A stretch of DNA of 64,000 bases, from positions 62,001-126,000 of the forward strand of contig NZ_QAOJ01000015.1 in NCBI RefSeq assembly GCF_003050835.1, in the 5' to 3' direction. The notes below the pieces were generated by a model. That model saw nothing but the letters and a program-made list of their open reading frames with translations, had not been told where the DNA came from and made no database searches. Of this stretch, positions 60,768-64,000 are shown one piece after another. Source of the stretch: Pseudomonas sp. GV071. GTDB lineage: Bacteria; Pseudomonadota; Gammaproteobacteria; Pseudomonadales; Pseudomonadaceae. The position numbers were made by a program, and so were the translations under genes. Numbering within the stretch: position 1 is the stretch's first letter; each line of letters starts with the position of its first letter.

Positions 60768-62711
60768 TTAGATGCGGAAACGCTGCACCAGGCTCTGCAA
60801 GTGACCACCCAGCCGGGCCAGCTCAACACTCGACGCCGCCGTCTCCTCACTCGCCGCCGCTGTCTGCTCCGACACGTCACGCACATTCAGCACGCTGCGG
60901 TTGATCTCTTCGGCCACGGCGGTCTGTTCTTCGGCGGCGGTGGCGATCTGTTGGTTCATCGCCTGAATCGCCGACACAGTGCGGGTGATGCTGCCCAACG
61001 ACTCACCGGCGCGGCGGGTCAGCTCGACGCTGCTGTCGGTCAGGTCGCGGCTGCTTTCCAGGGTGGTTGCCACCTGCTGGGTGCCGCTTTGCAGGCCGCT
61101 GATCAGCTCTTCGATTTCTTCGGTGGACTGCTGGGTGCGCTGCGCCAGGCTGCGCACCTCGTCGGCAACCACGGCAAAACCACGCCCGGCCTCACCGGCG
61201 CGCGCCGCTTCGATGGCGGCGTTGAGGGCCAGCAAGTTGGTCTGTTGGGCCACCGACTTGATCACATCGAGCACGCTGCCGATCTTGTCGCTTTCGCGCT
61301 TGAGGTCGTTCATGGCGTTGGTGGAACTGCCCACCGCCACCGCCAGGCGTTCGATCTGTGCCACCGCTTCGCCGACTACCCGATCACCGTCGCGGGCTTG
61401 CAGGTCGGCGGCCTTGGCGGCTTCGGACGCTTCTTCGGCATTGCGCGCCACCTCTTGCACGGTGGCGGTCATTTCATGCATGGCGGTGGCGACCTGATCG
61501 GTCTCGACCTTCTGGCTGTTGACCCCGGCGCTGGTTTGCTCGGTAACCGCCGACAGCTGCTCGGCGGCGCTGGCGATCTGGGTGACGCCATCGCGGATGC
61601 CGCCGATCAAGTCGCGCAGGCCCAGGGTCATCTGCTGCATGCTCGATTGCAGTTGGCCCAGTTCGTCACCGCGACGGGTTTCGATGTCATGGCTGAGATC
61701 GCCCGAGGCAATACGCTCGACCCGGCGCAGCACGGTTTTCAGCGGTCCGACGATCTGCCGAGTGATAAACAGCGCGGCAATCAGGCCCAACACCACGGCC
61801 ACTAAGGAGGCCACCAGCAGAATGATTTTCGCCTCGCGCTCTTCGGCATCGCGCTTGGCGTTCTGGCTGATGGTGAGCTTCGTGCAGTTGTCGAAAATCT
61901 GCGTGATCTGGGTATCCAGCACGGCTTGCGCCGCAGCGACGCTGGCCAACGCCGCGGCAAACTGGCCGACGGTGGTGCGGTAGCCATTCAAGGCCTCGGC
62001 AACTTTCTGCAAACCGGCCGCTTGCTCAGCGGGCAGTTTTTCGCCCAGGGGTTTGAGATTGGCCAGCGCCTGGTCGATGGCGGCCAAGGCTGGTTGTTGC
62101 AGGTCGGCGCGACCGCTGTAGGTGAAGCCACGCAATTCGAAGCGCGCGTTCTGAATCAGCGCGCCCTGGGCGATCACCGCGTCGACGGCTTCTTCATGCT
62201 GTTCGGCGTTCTCCGGCGCGACCTCCACGCCATGCAGCGCGGTGCTGACGGTGCCCAACTCGGCCACTGCGGCATCGGCGTACTTACCGAACTGCCCACG
62301 CAAGGATTCACGGGTAGCAACCGCCTGGGTCATCTGGTTGAACGCCTGGCGGTACAGGCTACTGGCATCGCTGGTCTGCTTGAGCAGCGCCAGGTCGCTG
62401 GGCATTTTCATTCTCTGCATGCCGACCTGAACCCCGGCATCGAGCTTGTCGAGGTTTTCCAGCACCGCCGCGCTGCGGCTACTGTCGGTGCTGTTGAGCA
62501 TGTAGCCCAGGCGCGTTATGCGCACATCGCGGGCGGTGGCGGCCAGCTTGGAAATGGTCGCCAGCTTGTCGCCACGCTCCAGCACCGAACTCAAGCCGAT
62601 CCAGCCAGACAACGTGATCAACAGCGTCAATAGCAGGACCAGGGCAAAACCGAGGGCCAGTTTTGCGCCGACGCTGATATTGCTCAGCGCCTGAGTAAGC
62701 CATCCAAACAT
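60768..62711 (-). CDS. Methyl-accepting chemotaxis protein, HBM-like sensor
   Basis: The 647-residue inner-membrane receptor has two membrane helices (about 12-36 and 292-316) around a 255-residue all-helical periplasmic domain, the size of a helical bimodular (HBM) sensor as in McpS, which binds organic acids. A HAMP domain (about 318-370) and an MCP signalling domain follow; the tip reads SVAQQTNLLALNAAIEAARAG. No C-terminal CheR-docking pentapeptide is seen. ATG 62711 (MFGWLTQAL) is chosen; the longer frame lacks conservation. The ligand is unknown. Confidence 0.9.
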   Translation of the reverse strand: MFGWLTQALSNISVGAKLALGFALVLLLTLLITLSGWIGLSSVLERGDKLATISKLAATARDVRITRLGYMLNSTDSSRSAAVLENLDKLDAGVQVGMQRMKMPSDLALLKQTSDASSLYRQAFNQMTQAVATRESLRGQFGKYADAAVAELGTVSTALHGVEVAPENAEQHEEAVDAVIAQGALIQNARFELRGFTYSGRADLQQPALAAIDQALANLKPLGEKLPAEQAAGLQKVAEALNGYRTTVGQFAAALASVAAAQAVLDTQITQIFDNCTKLTISQNAKRDAEEREAKIILLVASLVAVVLGLIAALFITRQIVGPLKTVLRRVERIASGDLSHDIETRRGDELGQLQSSMQQMTLGLRDLIGGIRDGVTQIASAAEQLSAVTEQTSAGVNSQKVETDQVATAMHEMTATVQEVARNAEEASEAAKAADLQARDGDRVVGEAVAQIERLAVAVGSSTNAMNDLKRESDKIGSVLDVIKSVAQQTNLLALNAAIEAARAGEAGRGFAVVADEVRSLAQRTQQSTEEIEELISGLQSGTQQVATTLESSRDLTDSSVELTRRAGESLGSITRTVSAIQAMNQQIATAAEEQTAVAEEINRSVLNVRDVSEQTAAASEETAASSVELARLGGHLQSLVQRFRI

Positions 62712-63017
62712 GGGGGGTGTTCTCCGGAAATCGAAGCAGAAGCAACGGGGCAGAGGCATCAGCTCTTGTCGGCTGAGTCCTACGCAATATATCGACTTAT
62801 CCCTCGCAACCTTAAGCGCGATTTGAACACCTGATAGGCGGCGATAAGCCAAGCCCCACGCTTTGTCGGCGGCACACAGGCGGCGCAGAGAAAGTGGTCG
62901 ATTATCGAGCAACTCTGCCGTACTGTATTGACCGGATTAACCAGTTAGTACATTTTTCTCCCAAGCGAACTTGGCGCTCCCCCAGCCGAGTCGACAATAA
63001 CAATGGAGAACAGCTGT
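62712..63017. other. Divergent promoter region, chemoreceptor / aroQ (306 bp)
   Basis: No gene is supported. TTGACC at 62928-62933 could be a -35 for aroQ, with a poor -10. GTACT (62920-62924) and AGTAC (62947-62951) flank it as a short inverted pair that could be an operator. The aroQ start has GGAG at 63005-63008. Confidence 0.4.
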
Positions 63018-63458
63018 ATGCCTCGTCCCCTGCTGGTGCTCAACGGCCCCAACCTGAACATGCTCGGCACCCGTGAGCCTGCCACCTATGGTCACGAAAC
63101 CCTCGCCGATATCGCCGAGCTGTGCCGCCGCACCGGCAGTGCCAAGGACTTCGAAGTGGAGTTCCAGCAAACCAACCACGAAGGCCAGTTGATCGACTGG
63201 ATTCACCAGAGCCGTGGCCGCTGCGCCGGCATCGTGATCAACCCCGGCGCCTGGACCCACACCTCGGTTGCCATCCGCGATGCCCTGGTGGCCAGCGAAC
63301 TGCCGGTCATCGAGGTGCACCTGTCCAACGTGCACAAGCGCGAAGAATTCCGTCACCACTCCTACGTGTCCGGCATCGCCGTGGCGGTACTTGCCGGCTT
63401 TGGCAGCAATGGCTACCGGATGGCCATCGAACACTTCGCGCAGCTGTTGGAGGCCTGA
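63018..63458 (+). CDS. aroQ: Type II 3-dehydroquinate dehydratase
   Basis: AroQ removes water from 3-dehydroquinate to give 3-dehydroshikimate. The 146-residue type II enzyme has the start LLVLNGPNLNMLGTREP (catalytic Tyr region ATYGHETLADI follows), INPGAWTHTSVAIRDAL and EVHLSNVHKREEFRHHSY. ATG 63018 has GGAG nine bases upstream; an ATG at 63003 is rejected. The gene is followed 2 bp later by a quinate/shikimate dehydrogenase gene, which suggests a catabolic quinate pathway rather than aromatic synthesis. Confidence 0.93.
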   Translation: MPRPLLVLNGPNLNMLGTREPATYGHETLADIAELCRRTGSAKDFEVEFQQTNHEGQLIDWIHQSRGRCAGIVINPGAWTHTSVAIRDALVASELPVIEVHLSNVHKREEFRHHSYVSGIAVAVLAGFGSNGYRMAIEHFAQLLEA

Positions 63459-63460
63459 GC

Positions 63461-64000
63461 ATGTCCAGCCCCCACAGCGTTCTTGCCGGCCTGATCGGGT
63501 CCGGCATTCAAGCCTCACGCACACCCGCGCTGCATGAACATGAAGGCGATGCCCAAGGCATGCGTTACCTGTACCGGTTGATTGATCTTGATGCGCTCAA
63601 GCTCGGCCTCGACAACCTGCCGGAGCTGCTCGACGCCGCGCAAAGCACCGGTTTCACCGGCCTTAACATCACCTTCCCATGCAAGCAGGCAGTGATTCCG
63701 CTGCTCGATGAACTGTCGCCAGAAGCGCAAGGCATTGGTGCGGTAAACACCGTGGTATTTCAAGGTGGCAAGCGCATCGGCCACAACACCGACTGCCTGG
63801 GCTTTGCCGAAGGTTTTCGCCGTGGCCTCAGCGATGTCGCCCGCGAGCGTGTGGTGCAGATGGGTGCTGGCGGTGCCGGTGCGGCCGTGGCCCACGCGCT
63901 GCTGATTGAAGGCGTGCAGCAGCTGAGCATTTTTGACGTCGACGCCAGCCGTGCCCAGGCCCTGGCCGACAACCTCAACCAGCACTTTGCCGGCAACCGT
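63461..64000 (+). CDS. Quinate/shikimate dehydrogenase, N-terminal part
   Basis: The gene starts at ATG 63461 and runs off the right edge; 180 codons are visible. Residues 10-25 (GLIGSGIQASRTPALH) and NITFPCKQAVIPLLDEL hold the substrate-binding Ser-x-Thr and catalytic Lys. HNTDCLGFAEGF and QMGAGGAGAAVAHAL (NAD(P) loop) follow. The NITFPCKQ form, not NVTxPxK as in AroE, points to the bifunctional quinate/shikimate dehydrogenases used for quinate breakdown. It is coupled to aroQ with a 2-bp gap. Confidence 0.85.
   Translation, partial: MSSPHSVLAGLIGSGIQASRTPALHEHEGDAQGMRYLYRLIDLDALKLGLDNLPELLDAAQSTGFTGLNITFPCKQAVIPLLDELSPEAQGIGAVNTVVFQGGKRIGHNTDCLGFAEGFRRGLSDVARERVVQMGAGGAGAAVAHALLIEGVQQLSIFDVDASRAQALADNLNQHFAGNR

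Noticed and set aside
62920..62951. Firm operator call for GTACT/AGTAC before aroQ
   Set aside because: Five-base arms are too short to separate from chance without comparison to relatives.

Overview
The window is chromosomal DNA of a Pseudomonas species. It is GC-rich, and its gene order (miaB-phoH-ybeY-ybeX-lnt, leuS-lptE-holA-arfA, lipA-lipB-ybeD-dacA-rlpA-mltB-rodA-mrdA-rlmH-rsfS-nadD-proA, ubiX-mpl, eatR/aldehyde dehydrogenase/eat/eutB/eutC, mtfA-ppa) is the one I know from P. aeruginosa PAO1. The flanking repeats are Pseudomonas-style REP palindromes. I see no rRNA, tRNA, CRISPR array, insertion sequence, prophage or conjugative gene, so this is mostly core genome with a few accessory genes.

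Layout. Positions 1-8,000 hold the start of an EamA exporter, a dispersed structured intergenic element, a DUF1820 gene and the miaB/phoH/ybeY/ybeX/lnt block, followed by YdcF and zinc-ribbon genes. From 8,000 to 12,800 lies leuS-lptE-holA-arfA; arfA carries its diagnostic internal hairpin. From 12,850 to 25,600 there are a lipoprotein transglycosylase and then a long minus-strand run for lipoate synthesis, cell elongation and peptidoglycan work (DacA, RlpA, MltB, RodA, PBP2), ribosome assembly (RlmH, RsfS), NAD and proline synthesis. From 25,900 to 38,700 there are a hydrolase, two methyltransferases, a DNA glycosylase, a DedA-PAP2 fusion, LrgAB-like proteins, a PhaJ4-like hydratase, a MORN-repeat/C13-peptidase lipoprotein, ubiX and mpl. 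Positions 38,873-42,832 encode a 1,319-residue RTX-type calcium-binding protein with no secretion genes beside it.

Positions 43,260-51,182 form an ethanolamine catabolic unit. A sigma-54 activator (EatR type) is divergent from an ExaC-type aldehyde dehydrogenase, followed by an ethanolamine permease and both subunits of ethanolamine ammonia-lyase. Sequences matching the sigma-54 promoter rule GG-N10-GC stand in front of both the dehydrogenase and the permease genes. The expected route is uptake, cleavage to acetaldehyde plus ammonia, then oxidation to acetate.

The right end holds a GNAT enzyme, a second DedA protein, MtfA, pyrophosphatase, a soluble PAS-PAS chemoreceptor-like protein divergent from a flavin monooxygenase, a small membrane-protein gene broken at a C8 tract, LemA/DUF2207, a membrane chemoreceptor, and aroQ with a truncated quinate/shikimate dehydrogenase.

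The most unusual signal is a two-copy structured element (14309-14424 and 54180-54308, opposite orientations). The copies have identical 15-nt and 19-nt ends and a conserved core, but their long stems differ in sequence with pairing kept. Each sits between convergent genes beside a terminator. A second structured element (about 320-660) can fold as a three-way junction.
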